NCBI GenBank assembly: GCA_003157895.1
Contig: PMKW01000036.1
Span: 6,266-11,600, forward strand
DNA length: 5,335 nt
Origin: Methanoregula sp.
GTDB lineage: Archaea; Halobacteriota; Methanomicrobia; Methanomicrobiales; Methanospirillaceae
Direction: 5' to 3'
Notes under the pieces: generated by a model
Told to the model about the DNA's origin: nothing
The model's database searches: none
What the model saw: only the letters and a program-made list of their open reading frames with translations
Shown here: positions 5,174 through 5,335 of the stretch, piece by piece
Numbering within the stretch: the stretch's first letter is position 1
How the letters are laid out: each line of letters starts with the position of its first letter
Made by a program: the position numbers and the translations under genes

Positions 5174-5258
5174 TGCGAGGGATGGGATTCGAACCCAAGA
5201 ACTCCTGCGAGACCAGGCCCTGAACCTGGCGCCGTTGACCTGGCTTGGCTACCCTCGC
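5174..5258 (-). tRNA. tRNA-Leu, anticodon CAG
   Basis: On the minus strand the sequence folds as a class II tRNA of 85 bases. The acceptor stem GCGAGGG/CCCTCGC is perfect, with discriminator A at 5174. The D stem is GCC/GGC. The anticodon stem CCAGG/CCTGG encloses TTCAGGG, so the anticodon is CAG. The long variable arm has a CTC-GAG stem, and the T loop TTCGAAT lies between TTGGG and CCCAT. The outermost T-stem pair (49-65) is a U-U mismatch. CCA is not encoded, as usual in archaea. The long variable arm, discriminator A and anticodon all agree on leucine. No intron is seen. Confidence 0.96.
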
Positions 5259-5279
5259 GCCTGTATAGATTACCTGCCG

Positions 5280-5290
5280 GATTTAATAAA
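5280..5290 (-). promoter_or_regulatory. TATA-like box of the tRNA-Leu gene
   Basis: On the minus strand TTTATTAAAT lies about 27 bases upstream of the first base of the tRNA, the expected distance for an archaeal TATA box driving transcription from at or near the mature 5' end. Confidence 0.5.
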
Positions 5291-5335
5291 GGTAAGGTGA
5301 AAAGAAAATTCCTTATTCTTTTCGTTAAGGTTTCC

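Noticed and set aside
1..5335. CRISPR array, as expected near a Cas6 gene
   Set aside because: I saw no regularly spaced direct repeats of 25-40 bases anywhere in the window.

Overview
The window looks like chromosomal DNA of a methanogenic archaeon, most likely of the Methanomicrobiales (Methanoregula-like). The evidence is a methanogenesis marker protein 8 gene, a methanogen-style histidine kinase with a TRHD-type H box, a surface lipoprotein with the Ig-like module common in Methanomicrobiales exported proteins, archaeal TATA-like elements and poly-T terminators, and a tRNA gene without an encoded CCA. The genus is an inference from sequence style; no search was run.

Left part (1-1767). 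The left edge holds the 5' part of a minus-strand gene (401 down to 1, open to the edge) that I read as a Cas6b-type CRISPR RNA endonuclease. Thirty-two bases upstream on the same strand is a predicted secreted lipoprotein with two beta-sandwich modules (1342-434). The next ~425 bases hold no convincing protein gene. They contain AT-rich promoter/terminator tracts and a 217-bp stretch closed by 10-bp inverted repeats with internal hairpins, a candidate structured RNA or small mobile element.

Middle part (1768-3889). A membrane protein of the DUF1624 / heparan-alpha-glucosaminide N-acetyltransferase-like family (minus strand) is divergent from the methanogenesis marker 8 gene (plus strand). 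A short MscL mechanosensitive channel gene follows. Its strong Shine-Dalgarno sequence lies inside a perfect hairpin.

Right part (3890-5335). A 225-bp intergenic region with three poly-T tracts and a TATA box precedes a soluble receiver-histidine kinase protein with no sensor domain. Its 3' end converges on a class II tRNA-Leu(CAG) gene on the minus strand, whose TATA-like box lies at 5280-5290.

The genes do not form one pathway. They look like short, mostly independent transcription units: surface/membrane functions (lipoprotein, acyltransferase-like protein, osmotic valve), one methanogenesis-linked cytosolic protein, one signalling protein, a tRNA, and the edge of a possible CRISPR-Cas locus extending to the left. 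No CRISPR array lies inside the window.
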